This document shows, piece by piece, positions 10,239 through 21,957 of a stretch of DNA of 64,000 nt (position 1 is the stretch's first letter; the number at the start of each line of letters is the position of its first letter). Origin of the DNA: Pleomorphomonas sp. NRK KF1 (GTDB lineage: Bacteria; Pseudomonadota; Alphaproteobacteria; Rhizobiales; Pleomorphomonadaceae); assembly GCF_023721755.1 (NCBI RefSeq), contig NZ_JAMDLH010000001.1, forward strand, positions 310,001 to 374,000, written 5' to 3'. Under the pieces are notes generated by a model. That model saw only the letters and a list, made by a program, of their open reading frames with translations, was not told the origin of the DNA and searched no databases. A program made the position numbers and the translations under genes.

Positions 10239-11795
10239 TCAAAACGCGACGTCCTTCCACAGATCGCGCATCGCCCTCTCCGGATCATTGACGAGGCTCG
10301 ACGTGGCATCGAAGCGCTTTGTCGTCCGAGTGGCGAGGTCGTAGGTAGGCCAACCAGGATCACCGGTCTTGGCGAAGGCAACCCAGGCGCCATGCATGGC
10401 TTCGGCCAGAGAGGCCGGAGGATTGGCGCCGACAAAGGTTTTCGCCTGGTCCGATGACAAGGTGTCGAAACTGAACGACACATCCACGAAATGCGCCGCG
10501 CCGAGGCGACCGCCAAACGCCGGGGACCGCCAGGAGAAATTATAGTGCCAAGTCCGCCGATCGCCGCTGAGCAGTTCGGCGATCCGGAGCGCCGGCATGT
10601 GGAACGTGTAATCGGACTGTAGCGCCGTGTAGAGATCGCCGATGTTGGCATTGGCCGGATCGGTCCGGTAGACGTCGAACGTAGCGGCGGGCAGTTTCAG
10701 CTCGTCGATGAGCTGGTCGATCGCTTGCGGCGTAACGTGATCGATAGCACCTCCCGGGACCATGTAGATCCGTGCCTCCTGGTCCGTGCTGCCGACAATG
10801 ACCGGGATGCCCGGTTTGGGCACACGCGCGAGCATGTCGATCGGCGAGGCACCGAGCATATCGCCATCGATCACCGGCAGGAAGGCTGTGCCTCCGAGTG
10901 ACAATTTCCCCCATTTCGCGCGGTCCTTGAGGTCCGCCTCCAAACCTTGGATTGCCGCGATGAGCGTGTCGAACGGCACACCGCTGAGTCCGGCCACAGT
11001 CGGCGCCACACCCAGTCCCTTGGCGAAGACATCCGTCACGCGTTTGGCGTCGTCACTGGTCATCGCCTGCATGGGCGGACTTTGTAGGATCGCGCGTTTG
11101 AACAGGCCCTCCGCCTTTGGGGAGGCGAGCAAGATGGCGACACTCTCCGCGCCGGCCGACTGACCGAACAACGTGACATTGGTCGCGTCACCACCGAAGG
11201 CCGCGATGTTGTCCCGGATCCAGTTCAGTGCAGCGATTTGATCGAGAAGGCCACGATTGGCCGGTGCGCCCTCGATCGCCATGAAGCCGTCGACACCGAC
11301 GCGATAATTGACTGTCACGACGACGATGCCGTCGGCAGCAAACCGCGTCCCGTCATAGGCCGCTTCGCCGGCATCCGCCCGGACGAACGCGCCACCCGGG
11401 ATCCACACCATGACGGGTAGTCCCTTGGCGTCCGGATCCGGTGTCCAGATATTCAGCGTCAAGTCGTCGGGGCCACCAAACAACACAGGTTGCGGGTCGC
11501 GACTCGGCTGGGGCGGCGGCGGGCCGAAGGCAGTGGCGTCGCGGAGGCCCTCCCAGGGCACAACCGGCTTGGGCGCCTGAAAGCGCGTTGCCGCTGTGAA
11601 CGGATTGGCCGCGTAGGGAATCCGCTTGAACGATGCCACGCCTGCCGTACGCACGCCACGCACGCGGCCGTCGCGGAGGGAGACCACGGGCTGCCCGGTC
11701 GCGGCGATCGAAGGGGTGGAGCGAAGCGCTAAGGAAAGCAGCGAGGCCGTGCCGACGCCGAATAGGGTGCGGCGCGACAAAGGAAGAAAGGTCAT
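10239..11795 (-). CDS. Type B carboxylesterase/lipase, Tat-exported
   Basis: A 518-residue alpha/beta hydrolase of the carboxylesterase type B (para-nitrobenzyl esterase-like) family that hydrolyses carboxylic esters. The start at 11795 has AGGAG six bases upstream. The N-terminus carries SRRTLFGVG followed by a hydrophobic stretch and AATG, a twin-arginine signal. The nucleophile elbow is FGQSAGAES; the family usually has GESAG, so the residue before Ser is Gln. The oxyanion-hole segment VMVWIPGGAF and the stretch LGAAHFVDV with the probable catalytic His are present. The gene lies between two pseudogenes in an accessory-looking stretch, and the physiological substrate is unknown. Confidence 0.9.
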   Translation of the reverse strand: MTFLPLSRRTLFGVGTASLLSLALRSTPSIAATGQPVVSLRDGRVRGVRTAGVASFKRIPYAANPFTAATRFQAPKPVVPWEGLRDATAFGPPPPQPSRDPQPVLFGGPDDLTLNIWTPDPDAKGLPVMVWIPGGAFVRADAGEAAYDGTRFAADGIVVVTVNYRVGVDGFMAIEGAPANRGLLDQIAALNWIRDNIAAFGGDATNVTLFGQSAGAESVAILLASPKAEGLFKRAILQSPPMQAMTSDDAKRVTDVFAKGLGVAPTVAGLSGVPFDTLIAAIQGLEADLKDRAKWGKLSLGGTAFLPVIDGDMLGASPIDMLARVPKPGIPVIVGSTDQEARIYMVPGGAIDHVTPQAIDQLIDELKLPAATFDVYRTDPANANIGDLYTALQSDYTFHMPALRIAELLSGDRRTWHYNFSWRSPAFGGRLGAAHFVDVSFSFDTLSSDQAKTFVGANPPASLAEAMHGAWVAFAKTGDPGWPTYDLATRTTKRFDATSSLVNDPERAMRDLWKDVAF

Positions 11796-11923
11796 TTCGA
11801 TCTCCTGATCCGCGTCAAAAAGCCAGAAAAGAAGCACTTACATTCAGCGTCTCTCTTCCTCATTGCGGATCGGACGTGAGAGATACACCGGCGGCTTCAG
11901 ATGGTGTCGACTAGCGCCTGGAC

Positions 11924-12133
11924 CTAGGTGGCCTGCGAAACATCGGTTTCGACGAAACAAGCATATCCACCCGCGGCGGTGATGGTCACCACCCTGTCCT
12001 CGTCGCGGACGTCCACTTCACCGATGATGATCCTCGCGCCCTGTTGCACAAAGGCCAGAGCGATTACCCGACTGATACCTGTCGTCGCACCCGTCACCAT
12101 GACAATGTGATCGTTGAACTGCCCTTCGGACAT
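11924..12133 (-). pseudogene. Truncated short-chain dehydrogenase/reductase
   Basis: A 69-codon frame encodes only the N-terminal Rossmann part of an SDR: VMVTGATTGISRVIALAF, then EVDVRDEDRVV and a final VETDVSQAT, where a full protein would continue to the YxxxK active site. It stops at a TAG at 11924-11926. The cofactor motif TGxxxGIG has Ser instead of the last Gly. Truncation plus motif decay points to a remnant. It lies between the carboxylesterase and phenolic acid decarboxylase genes. Confidence 0.75.
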
Positions 12134-12178
12134 CCCAGCCGCTCTTTTGTTTGGTATTGGCTCGAATGGACGATGGGA

Positions 12179-12697
12179 TTAGTGCCGCCGCGCGGCGTAG
12201 CCCTCGGGAAGTTCCGACGGAGCGCAGGAGATCACGGTCTGATCGTCGGCGCCACAGTCCTCGGTGAAGGTGACGTCAGCGAATTCGTCGATAACGAGCT
12301 TGGGATAGGTCGGACCGGCATCGCGAAGTGCGCGCATCTCGTCCAAGTGGTCATTCTGGAAGCACACGGTCTTCTTCGGGTCTTGGGCGACCCATTGCGG
12401 GAAGAAGATCACACCGTGGATGATGTGCGTCGTCAGATTGAACGCCACGCTGACGGTGGTGCCGGTCGGCTCATCCCAGGAAATCTTGAAGACGTCGTCC
12501 GAAAGCCGGACGATGTGCGCCTCCTGATCGCGGACCCAACGGCCGCCAACCATTCCGCTATGGATGCGGTAGTCGATCGTCCGCTCGTTCTTGACATACA
12601 GCTCATACTGCCAGCCATTTTCATAAGTATAGATGAAGTGCTTGCCGATGAAGGCCGTCAGTTCGTCCGGTCGGGTGGATTCGAAGGGGTCAGACAT
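12179..12697 (-). CDS. padC: Phenolic acid decarboxylase
   Basis: A cytoplasmic, cofactor-free decarboxylase that converts p-coumaric, ferulic or caffeic acid into vinyl phenols, detoxifying plant phenolics. It has 172 residues, a normal length. AAGGAG six bases before the ATG at 12697 decides the start. The family signature [13 protein letters not shown] is followed by [19 protein letters not shown] and later [19 protein letters not shown]. It is divergent from a LysR-type gene 72 bases away, which is the natural candidate regulator. A small dyad (12718-12730) lies in the shared promoter region. Confidence 0.93.
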   Translation of the reverse strand: MSDPFESTRPDELTAFIGKHFIYTYENGWQYELYVKNERTIDYRIHSGMVGGRWVRDQEAHIVRLSDDVFKISWDEPTGTTVSVAFNLTTHIIHGVIFFPQWVAQDPKKTVCFQNDHLDEMRALRDAGPTYPKLVIDEFADVTFTEDCGADDQTVISCAPSELPEGYAARRH

Positions 12698-12717
12698 AGA
12701 AGGCTCCTTTGTGCTGA

Positions 12718-12730
12718 CCATACTGTATGG
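12718..12730. promoter_or_regulatory. Candidate operator between padC and its divergent LysR gene
   Basis: CCATA-CTG-TATGG, a perfect dyad with 5-bp arms, lies 20 bases upstream of padC and 39 bases upstream of the LysR start. It does not fit the common T-N11-A LysR box, so the assignment rests on position and symmetry only. Confidence 0.35.
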
Positions 12731-12769
12731 CCATTTGAATCGGATTTCTCGTTGTGATATTGGGTCTAA

Positions 12770-13666
12770 ATGATCGAAAAATCCGATTGCTCTATACCTC
12801 GGTCGACGCTCGAGCAGTGGGCGGTCCTGCGTTCGGTCGTGGATACCGGGAGTTTCGCAGCGGCCGCCGCCGCACTGAACCGCAGCCAGTCGACGATTAG
12901 TTACGCGCTGGCGAGATTGCGCGGCGCCATCGGCGTCGATCTGCTCCGCATCGACGGACGGCGTGCCGTGCTCACTTCGGCAGGAGCCACTCTTCTCGCC
13001 GAAGTCACGCCTCTGATCGAGGACCTCCGCCGGCTTGAACGCCGAAGTGCTGCAGCCGCTCGCGGAGAGCGACTTCAGATAAGGCTGTTGTTTGACACCT
13101 TATTTCCCAGGGAGCGGTTGCTGAACGCAATCGAAGGGTTCGCCGCCGAGTGGCCCCATGTATCGATCGACCTGTACGAGACCGTCCGGCAGAATATCGA
13201 AACTGTCAATTGGGCGGATTATGATCTTGCAATTCTGGTGGCAGCGCCCGGCGCCAAGCAGGCAGAAATAATTGCGCGAGTTGAACTGGTCGCCGTCGCC
13301 CATCCGCGGCACCCGTTAGCCATAGCAGATCGTCCAATCAGTGTTGCGACTCTTGCTCACTACCATCGACTAGAAATTTACGGTTTCGATCGAGCAAGCG
13401 GGGTTCATCAGGGCCGAAGCAGAGTCTGGCGGATGAACTCCATCGAAGCTGCAGTCGACGCGGCGCGTCGGGGGCACTGCTTCGGCTGGCTGCCTAAGCA
13501 TCTCATTGAGACGGATCTTGCCAACAATCGGCTTGTCCGGCTTGCCCTGGAAAAGCCGGACATAAGAACCTACCCCTTGGCGATCAGTGCGCCTGAACTA
13601 GGCGATGGGAGGGATCGCGCGCTCGCGCACTTTGCTCAGCTGCTGTCTTCCAATGGACGCCTCTAG
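12770..13666 (+). CDS. LysR-family transcriptional regulator, probable padC regulator
   Basis: A 298-residue LTTR. The N-terminal helix-turn-helix lies at about residues 14-70 ([31 protein letters not shown]), followed by the linker helix and a periplasmic-binding-like effector domain. Its orientation, divergent from phenolic acid decarboxylase and close to it, suggests that it senses a hydroxycinnamate and controls that gene. In padC systems of Gram-positive bacteria the regulator is PadR, so a LysR partner would be an alternative arrangement. Its third-position GC content looks lower than that of the core genes here, in line with an accessory origin. Confidence 0.9.
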   Translation: MIEKSDCSIPRSTLEQWAVLRSVVDTGSFAAAAAALNRSQSTISYALARLRGAIGVDLLRIDGRRAVLTSAGATLLAEVTPLIEDLRRLERRSAAAARGERLQIRLLFDTLFPRERLLNAIEGFAAEWPHVSIDLYETVRQNIETVNWADYDLAILVAAPGAKQAEIIARVELVAVAHPRHPLAIADRPISVATLAHYHRLEIYGFDRASGVHQGRSRVWRMNSIEAAVDAARRGHCFGWLPKHLIETDLANNRLVRLALEKPDIRTYPLAISAPELGDGRDRALAHFAQLLSSNGRL

Positions 13667-14245
13667 TCCGAGGTTACGACGTAAGTGATGCACAGCGCAT
13701 CGTTGTGGTGCGATATTTGGCCATGATCGTGGCTGCTACTGGGTAGTTTGGCCTCAGTGCACTGGAGTAAGTCCGTTGGGAGCTCGATCTGCGTGGCGCA
13801 AGTCTGGTCGCGATCTCGGAACAGGGGGGAGGGGGGCAACGCGATCGAACGCGCCTCGTTGCGCTCGAATCCGTAGCCGGTGGCGTGACGGTATGTTTGT
13901 GAATTGCTCAATCGCTCTCGGCATAGTGGGTCGTATCGACGGCGATGGTGAGCCTGTGATGTCTGGCCGAACGTTCTTGCTGCGCGTAGCGATAGATGGC
14001 GAAACCACGTTCTCGCTGAGAGCGCCAAGAAACTAGTATTTCAGAAGCGCTTTTTTTGATGATCCATGTGACGGTATGACGTCACTGAGAGTCGTTTTTA
14101 TCAAGTAAGAACAGTACGTTATAATGGCGTCGCAGCAGTGAACGTCTTCAAGTCGTAGAATGCCGATCGCCGGCAGCGTCTTGGCCGTGAACCGGAACTA
14201 TGGTCTTGCGTTTAGCTCGTGAACATGAGAGGGCGCGGCGAAGTG
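13667..14245. other. Non-coding or decayed stretch
   Basis: About 580 bases without a supportable gene. Open frames occur on both strands, but they have neither start signals nor a recognisable family. A TGACGTCA palindrome lies near 14078, and a good -10 hexamer TATAAT lies near 14121 with only a weak -35, both ahead of the transporter gene. It may be the scar of a lost gene. Confidence 0.4.
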
Positions 14246-16027
14246 ATGATGGAGCTTCTTGCGGGCTATCAGGCCGAGATCGCGCTTGGGTTGGTGGTCG
14301 CCCTGTTTGCGATGTTCGTCTGGGAGAAGTATCCGGCTGACGTCACTGCGGCCGGAGGGGCTGCCATCTTCATCGTGCTTGGCTTCGTGCCGCCCGAAAA
14401 AGCGATGGGGGTGTTCTCCAACTCGGCGCCTCTGACGATCGGAGCCATGTTTGTTCTCACCGGTGCTTTGGTGCGAACCGGTGTTCTTGAGAGTGTGGCC
14501 GGCGTCGTGCTTGACCGCTCCAGGAAACACCCAAAGCTCGCGCTTGCCGTGTTTCTGATGACGGCACTTGTGGCCTCAGCCTTCATGAACAACACGCCTG
14601 TGGTCCTGGTCTTGATTCCGATCGTTATTCGGCTGGCGGCCGCGCTCGACCTGGCTGCGACGAGACTTCTTATCCCGCTATCCTACGCAGCCATTCTTGG
14701 CGGCACCCTGACGCTGATCGGCACATCCACCAACTTGCTCGTCGATGGCGTCGCGCGCACGCATGGCCTTGAACCCTTCTCGCTTTTCGAAATCACGCCG
14801 GTTGGTCTCACAACAGCCCTGACCGGCATCCTGACCATGCTCGCGCTCGGAAAGTTCCTCTTGCCGGATCGGGGAGACGAGGCGAGCGATTTGGACAGCC
14901 TGGACGAGGCGGAGTTTCTCTCAGAGCTGACCGTGCTTTCGGACGGGCCCTACACCGACAAGCCAATCGGCGAGATTGCCGACTTCAAGCAGGCGGGCCT
15001 GCGCATCGTCGGCGTTCGCTCGGACGGCAAGGTCGTGCGCAAGGATTTTCAGGGCATCACTCTGAAGAAGGGGGATGGGGTGATCGTCCTTGCCAAGTCG
15101 GCCGAACTCCTCACGCTGAATGACCGCGAAGGACTGCGCGTGGGCCAACGGCGAGGCATCACGGGCAACGGCGAAAGAGTTATTGTCGAAGCGGTCGTCG
15201 CACCTGGCCGATTGAGCCACGGGACGCTCCTCTCCAACCTTGCCCTTGGCCGTCGCTTCGGTGTGCGGGTCATCGCCGCCCACCGACACCGGCACGTACC
15301 GGGCCCGGATCTCGGCAACGTGAGGCTCCGGCCGGCAGACAAACTTCTGCTCGAAGGCACGGCCGAGGCGCTCGACGAACTCTCGAACCAGAGCGAACTG
15401 GTGTCGGTCACTCGCTCCACGGCACGCGCCTTTCGCCCCACCAAGGCGCCGCTGGCGCTTCTGGCCCTGGGGCTCGTTGTGGTCCTTGCGTCCTTGAACG
15501 TGATGGACATCGGAATCCTGGCGATGATCGCTGTGCCGGCCATCCTCATTTTGCGCTGCATCGACGCGGATGAGGCGTGGGGATCGATCGACGGCGGGAT
15601 TTTGATCCTCATCTTCTCGATGCTTGCCATCGGCCAGGGGCTGCAGGAGACAGGCGCGGTGACGCTCGTGGTCGACGCGGTCTTGCCGATCATGGCGCAG
15701 GTGTCACCCTTCGTCGTCTTGCTCCTCGTCTTTGCGCTCTCCTCGGTTCTGACCGAGTGCGTGACCAACAACGCCGTTGCGGTGATTTTCACCCCCGTCG
15801 CCATCGGCCTTGCCCAGCAACTGGGTATCGAACCGCGGGCGCTGGTCGTCACGGTAATGTTCGGTGCAAGTGCCAGTTTCGCAACACCTATCGGCTACCA
15901 GACCAACACGCTCGTCTATGGCGCTGGCAATTATCGTTTCAGTGACTTCGTCAAGATCGGGCTGCCGATGAACATTATTGTCGGTCTGGCGACGTGCTCC
16001 GCGATCTATTTCTACTATGGCGTTTGA
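14246..16027 (+). CDS. SLC13-family anion permease with RCK_C (TrkA-C) domains
   Basis: A roughly 590-residue inner-membrane transporter of the divalent anion:sodium symporter/ArsB-like superfamily. Two hydrophobic halves flank a soluble middle part (about residues 210-400) with two TrkA_C-like segments, for example GPYTDKPIGEIADFKQAGLRIVGVRSDG. This is the layout of bacterial SLC13 permeases for sulfate or dicarboxylates. The paired hairpin motifs FMNNTPVVLVLIPIV and CVTNNAVAVIFTPVA are the substrate/Na+ sites. The exact start is uncertain: in-frame GTG 14219 and ATG 14225, 14246 and 14249 are possible, and 14246 is chosen because GAGAGGG lies upstream. Sulfate is one candidate substrate, but no linked sulfur gene supports it here. 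Confidence 0.88.
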   Translation: MMELLAGYQAEIALGLVVALFAMFVWEKYPADVTAAGGAAIFIVLGFVPPEKAMGVFSNSAPLTIGAMFVLTGALVRTGVLESVAGVVLDRSRKHPKLALAVFLMTALVASAFMNNTPVVLVLIPIVIRLAAALDLAATRLLIPLSYAAILGGTLTLIGTSTNLLVDGVARTHGLEPFSLFEITPVGLTTALTGILTMLALGKFLLPDRGDEASDLDSLDEAEFLSELTVLSDGPYTDKPIGEIADFKQAGLRIVGVRSDGKVVRKDFQGITLKKGDGVIVLAKSAELLTLNDREGLRVGQRRGITGNGERVIVEAVVAPGRLSHGTLLSNLALGRRFGVRVIAAHRHRHVPGPDLGNVRLRPADKLLLEGTAEALDELSNQSELVSVTRSTARAFRPTKAPLALLALGLVVVLASLNVMDIGILAMIAVPAILILRCIDADEAWGSIDGGILILIFSMLAIGQGLQETGAVTLVVDAVLPIMAQVSPFVVLLLVFALSSVLTECVTNNAVAVIFTPVAIGLAQQLGIEPRALVVTVMFGASASFATPIGYQTNTLVYGAGNYRFSDFVKIGLPMNIIVGLATCSAIYFYYGV

Positions 16028-16209
16028 GCCCCTGGTCGGCTCAGGTTGTCTTCGGATGTCCGTCCGGTAGACATCTTCTCGTTGGGCTTGAGGCTTACGC
16101 TTTTTGTGAGCGTCAGGCGCAGGCGGCCATCGACGCGGTCGATCGATTGCCTTATTTGCGCAGCTTCCACAGCTCCCTTCCGCTTCCCCTTCAAGTCAGC
16201 ACGGGCTTC

Positions 16210-17835
16210 ATGATTCGTCTCGATAGCATCAGCAAGCAGCACGGCCATCAGATCCTGTTCATCGATGCGTCGATGAGCATCCAGAAAGGCGAGAAGGTCG
16301 GTCTGGTCGGACCGAACGGCGCCGGCAAGACCACACTGTTCCGGATGATCGTCGGCGATGACAGGCCCGATGACGGCCAGGTGTCGATCGATACCGGCAT
16401 GACGATCGGCTACTTCAACCAGGATGTCGGCGAAATGTCGGGCCAGAGCGCCGTCGCGGCGGTAATGGATGGCGTTGGGCCGGTGAGCGCGCTCGCGGCC
16501 GAAATGGCCGAGCTCGAGGCTGCCATGGTCGATCCGGATCGGGCTGGCGACATGGACGCCATCATCGAGCGCTACGGAGAGGTGCAGGGGCGTTTCGAGG
16601 AACTGGACGGCTACTCGCTCGACGCGCGGGCGCGCGAGGTGCTGGCTGGCCTGAGTTTTACGGAAGAGCGCATGGACGGCGACGTCGGCCTGCTGTCCGG
16701 CGGCTGGAAGATGCGCGTGGCGCTCGCCCGCATCCTGCTGATGCGGCCCGACGGCATGTTGCTGGACGAGCCCAGCAACCATCTCGATCTTGAAAGCCTG
16801 ATCTGGCTCGAGAATTTTCTCAAGAACTATGACGGCGCCTTGCTGATGACCTCACATGACCGGGCCTTCATGAACCGCATCGTCGGCAAGGTCGTGGAGA
16901 TCGATGGCGGATCGCTCACGACCTATTCGGGCAACTTCGATTTCTACGAACAGCAGCGGGCGCTTGGGGAAAAACAGCGCGAGGCGCAATTCGAGCGCCA
17001 GCAGGCGATGCTCGCCAAGGAGATCAAGTTCATCGAGCGCTTCAAGGCGCGCGCCTCGCATGCGGCGCAGGTTCAGAGCCGGGTGAAGAAACTCGACAAG
17101 ATCGAACGGGTGGAGCCGCCCCGGCGACGCCAGTCTATCCAGTTCGAGTTCCGCGCCCCACCGCGCTCCGGCGAGGACGTTGCGAGCTTCAAGAACGTGC
17201 ACAAGGGCTATGGGGACAAGCCGATCTATCAAGGGTTCGACTTCCAGCTGCGGCGCAAGGAACGCTGGTGCGTTCTGGGCGCCAATGGCGCCGGAAAATC
17301 GACGCTCCTGAAGCTGGTGGTCGGCGCAACCGAGCCGGACCAAGGCACGGTGACCATCGGCAGCAGCGTCAAGATGGGCTATTTTGCGCAGCATTCGATG
17401 GATCTTCTCGACGGCGACGAAACCGTGTTCGAGTCGCTGGACGGCTCTTTCCCGCAGGCGGGGCAGGGTGCCTTGCGCACCCTCGCCGGTTGCTTCGGCT
17501 TCTCCGGCGATGACGTCGAGAAGCCCTGCCGCGTACTTTCCGGCGGCGAGAAAGCGCGTCTGGTCATGGCCAAGATGCTGTACGATCCGCCGAATTTCCT
17601 GGTGCTCGACGAACCGACCAACCATCTGGACATGGCGACGAAGGAAATGCTGGTCTCGGCTCTTTCGACGTTCGAGGGCACCATGCTGTTCGTATCGCAT
17701 GACCGCCACTTCCTTTCGGCCCTCTCCAACCGCGTGCTCGAGTTGACGCCGGAGGGCATCCATCAGTTCGGCGGTGGCTATGTCGACTATGTGGCCCGCA
17801 CGGGTCAGGAAGCTCCGGGTCTCCACCCAGGTTGA
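16210..17835 (+). CDS. ABC-F family ATP-binding protein
   Basis: A soluble protein with two ABC ATPase domains and no membrane segment (541 residues), the ABC-F type that acts on ribosomes. The first domain has Walker A GPNGAGKTT, signature LSGGWKMRVALARIL and Walker B MLLDEPSNHLD. The second has GANGAGKST, LSGGEKARLVMAKML and LVLDEPTNHLD. A charged linker with QRALGEKQREAQFERQQAMLAKE joins them, as in the family. The start at 16210 (MIRLDSISK) is where the family begins, although its Shine-Dalgarno sequence is weak. It could be a translation factor of the Uup/EttA kind or a resistance protein; the subtype is not resolved. Confidence 0.93.
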   Translation: MIRLDSISKQHGHQILFIDASMSIQKGEKVGLVGPNGAGKTTLFRMIVGDDRPDDGQVSIDTGMTIGYFNQDVGEMSGQSAVAAVMDGVGPVSALAAEMAELEAAMVDPDRAGDMDAIIERYGEVQGRFEELDGYSLDARAREVLAGLSFTEERMDGDVGLLSGGWKMRVALARILLMRPDGMLLDEPSNHLDLESLIWLENFLKNYDGALLMTSHDRAFMNRIVGKVVEIDGGSLTTYSGNFDFYEQQRALGEKQREAQFERQQAMLAKEIKFIERFKARASHAAQVQSRVKKLDKIERVEPPRRRQSIQFEFRAPPRSGEDVASFKNVHKGYGDKPIYQGFDFQLRRKERWCVLGANGAGKSTLLKLVVGATEPDQGTVTIGSSVKMGYFAQHSMDLLDGDETVFESLDGSFPQAGQGALRTLAGCFGFSGDDVEKPCRVLSGGEKARLVMAKMLYDPPNFLVLDEPTNHLDMATKEMLVSALSTFEGTMLFVSHDRHFLSALSNRVLELTPEGIHQFGGGYVDYVARTGQEAPGLHPG

Positions 17836-17930
17836 AAAGGGATGGGTACTCCTCCGGCAGCGAGGTGAGGCAAGCCACGGGGAACCCGCGCTACATATCG
17901 GTGAACACAGACACTCTTGGATTTCGACCT

Positions 17931-18443
17931 ATGATTTCCATCCGAGCGGCGTCGGATCAGGACGCAGACGACCTCCCGGACATCGAGCGGAGTTCCGGCG
18001 CGATCTTTCGCGAATGGCCGGGGCTGGAGTGGATTGCCGATGACACCGTGCAGTCGGCGGATCAGCACCGGGCCTTGATTGCTCAAGGCGTTGCCCTGGT
18101 CGCCGAAGATTGGGAATCTGGAGTCGTCGGTTTCCTGAACGGAGAGCTGACGCCGGACGGCCTGCATATCTGGCAGATCGCGGTGCATCACGATTGGCAG
18201 GGACAGGGCATCGGGCGGAGGCTGATCGCAGCGGCAGGCCGGACCGCGGCAGAGAGAGGGGCGAAGGCCCTGACCTTGACGACGTTTCGCGACGTGCCGT
18301 GGAATGAGCCTTATTATCAACGCCTTGGCTTCCGTACCTTGGCGGACGATGCAATAACCCCGCGACTGCTCAAGGTTATCGAGAACGAGGGGAAGGCCGG
18401 CATTCCTGTGGAACTGCGTTGCGCCATGGTGATGCAGCTATAG
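17931..18443 (+). CDS. GNAT-family N-acetyltransferase
   Basis: A 170-residue GCN5-related acetyltransferase that would transfer an acetyl group from acetyl-CoA to an amine. The acetyl-CoA loop is VHHDWQGQGIGRRLI (motif A), followed by ERGAKALTLTTF and PYYQRLGF, a typical GNAT C-terminus. The start at 17931 (MISIRAASDQDADDLPDIE) fits the family. It lies downstream of the ABC-F gene and is convergent with recQ, only 15 bases apart. The substrate is unknown. Confidence 0.88.
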   Translation: MISIRAASDQDADDLPDIERSSGAIFREWPGLEWIADDTVQSADQHRALIAQGVALVAEDWESGVVGFLNGELTPDGLHIWQIAVHHDWQGQGIGRRLIAAAGRTAAERGAKALTLTTFRDVPWNEPYYQRLGFRTLADDAITPRLLKVIENEGKAGIPVELRCAMVMQL

Positions 18444-18458
18444 CGGCGACTGCGATTG

Positions 18459-20255
<1,797 letters not shown>

Positions 20256-20553
20256 GGCGACTCGGAGAGATACTGCAAGGACCGCGTTCCATAGCAGGTT
20301 CAGCGCCAAGCCGCTCGGCCCAGCATCAAGCTCGCTTTCCCAGGTTACTCGAAAGGGTGTTCGCGGTATTCCTTGCCCAATCCTGGAACAAGGCTGATGG
20401 GGGGCATGGAGGCGGTGAGCTCCCGCAGTCGAGAAAGATGCTTCCCGGCTCTTCGCTCATAATATGAAAACTCGGGGAACTGACCGTGGCCCTCGGTCAT
20501 TTTCAGAATAGCCATCAGACGGACCGTCATCCTTCCTCAGCCAAGGGCTATCC

Positions 20554-21957
20554 ATGCGAGCGCAGCTTCTTCGACTGGCCGACCATCTCCGTGAGAGCTA
20601 CTGGTTCGTACCCACGCTCATGGCATTTGCGGCGATTGTGCTGGCTGGCGGCATGATTGCGCTTGACAGCTATGAGGGGGCGGCATGGATGGATCGCTTT
20701 GCCTGGCTTCAGGCTTCGCGACCCGATGGTGCGCGACAGGTCTTGTCCTCGATCGGCGGGTCGATGATTACCGTCGCCGGCACCGTTTTCTCAGTCACGA
20801 TCGCAGCGGTCGTCTACGCGTCCGGCCAGTACGGGCCGCGCCTTCTCAGCAACTTCATGTCCGATCGTGGCAACCAGGTGACCCTGGGTACGTTCATCGC
20901 GACCTTTCTTTACTGCCTGCTGGTGCTGCGCACGATCCGTTCCCCTGAGGAATCCGACGCCGCCGGCTTCGTGCCAAACATGGCCCTGCTGGTTGGCGTG
21001 CTGCTGGCGCTTTGCTCGCTGGCGGTTCTGATCTTCTTCATCCATCACGTACCGAGCAAACTGCACATCAACAACGTGATCGAGGAAGTCGGCGACCGTC
21101 TGTTGCATGAAATCAATCGGCGATTTCCCACCTTCATTGGCGAGGGGGGCGATACTGGCGACCGCGACGCTGAGGTACCAATCGCTCTCCGTGCGGATGC
21201 GACGGATGACGAATCTGCCGATCGAGCTCAGTTCACGGCTTCCAAGACCGGTTATATCCAGATGATCGATAACGATACGATCATGGAGCTTGCGAGCGAA
21301 CATGATCTGGTGCTGCGCTTGCAATACCAACCCGGTGATTTTGTGCATGCCGGCCGAACGTTGGTGGAGGCTTGGCCTCCGGGACGGTGCGATCAAGACG
21401 TTTCCGAGGCTGTTCAGGAACTGTTCGGGATTGGAGCCAAGAGATCCGCGCTCCAGGATCTTCGCTTCCTGATCGATGAGTTGGTCGAGATTGCCGCCCG
21501 AGCGCTGTCGCCGGGTGTCAATGACCCATTCACAGCGATCACTTGCCTGGACTGGCTGGGTGCAGCGCTGTCCGAACTCGCGCGGCGATCGCTGCCTTCG
21601 CATCTTCGGCTGGATGAAGACGGCAGGTTACGCGTTATCGCCCATCCCGAAACCTTCGAGGGGTTCCTCGGCCAGTCGCTGGGCTCGCTGATGCAGTACT
21701 GCGCGAGAGATGTGACGACAGCCCTGCGGTTCATTCATGTGCTTGCGCAGATCTCGATCGATTGTGACGATCCGGGCCGGGTTGCCGCATTGGGCGCCTA
21801 TGCCGCGAAACTGGAGACGTTGTCTCGGCAGGCATTGAACGATTCGAACTTCGAACCGATCGCCGAGCGTTGCGGCGAGTTCCGTCGCATTCTGGCGGAG
21901 CCGGACTACAAGCGCCGTCTGCGCGATCAGGCTGCGTGGCTGGGAGGACTCGCGTGA
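20554..21957 (+). CDS. DUF2254 integral membrane protein
   Basis: A 467-residue inner-membrane protein of the uncharacterised DUF2254 family. Four transmembrane segments lie in the first ~170 residues (around 20-37, 65-90, 110-127 and 145-165). The signature SSIGGSMITVAGTVFSVTIAAVVYASGQYGPRLL is split between membrane and loop, and a large soluble C-terminal part includes SPGVNDPFTAITCLDWLG. The start at 20554 begins the hydrophobic N-terminus directly. It is divergent from recQ with about 300 bases between. No function is known for the family, and no partner gene is obvious. Confidence 0.9.
   Translation: MRAQLLRLADHLRESYWFVPTLMAFAAIVLAGGMIALDSYEGAAWMDRFAWLQASRPDGARQVLSSIGGSMITVAGTVFSVTIAAVVYASGQYGPRLLSNFMSDRGNQVTLGTFIATFLYCLLVLRTIRSPEESDAAGFVPNMALLVGVLLALCSLAVLIFFIHHVPSKLHINNVIEEVGDRLLHEINRRFPTFIGEGGDTGDRDAEVPIALRADATDDESADRAQFTASKTGYIQMIDNDTIMELASEHDLVLRLQYQPGDFVHAGRTLVEAWPPGRCDQDVSEAVQELFGIGAKRSALQDLRFLIDELVEIAARALSPGVNDPFTAITCLDWLGAALSELARRSLPSHLRLDEDGRLRVIAHPETFEGFLGQSLGSLMQYCARDVTTALRFIHVLAQISIDCDDPGRVAALGAYAAKLETLSRQALNDSNFEPIAERCGEFRRILAEPDYKRRLRDQAAWLGGLA

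Noticed and set aside
13663-14036. Overlapping open frames on both strands that could be transposase remnants
   Set aside because: No transposase motif, no terminal inverted repeats and no target duplication could be seen; left as an unassigned gap.
20345-20530. A 61-codon minus-strand frame between recQ and the DUF2254 gene
   Set aside because: No ribosome binding site at a suitable distance, no recognisable family, and the frame could arise by chance in GC-rich DNA.
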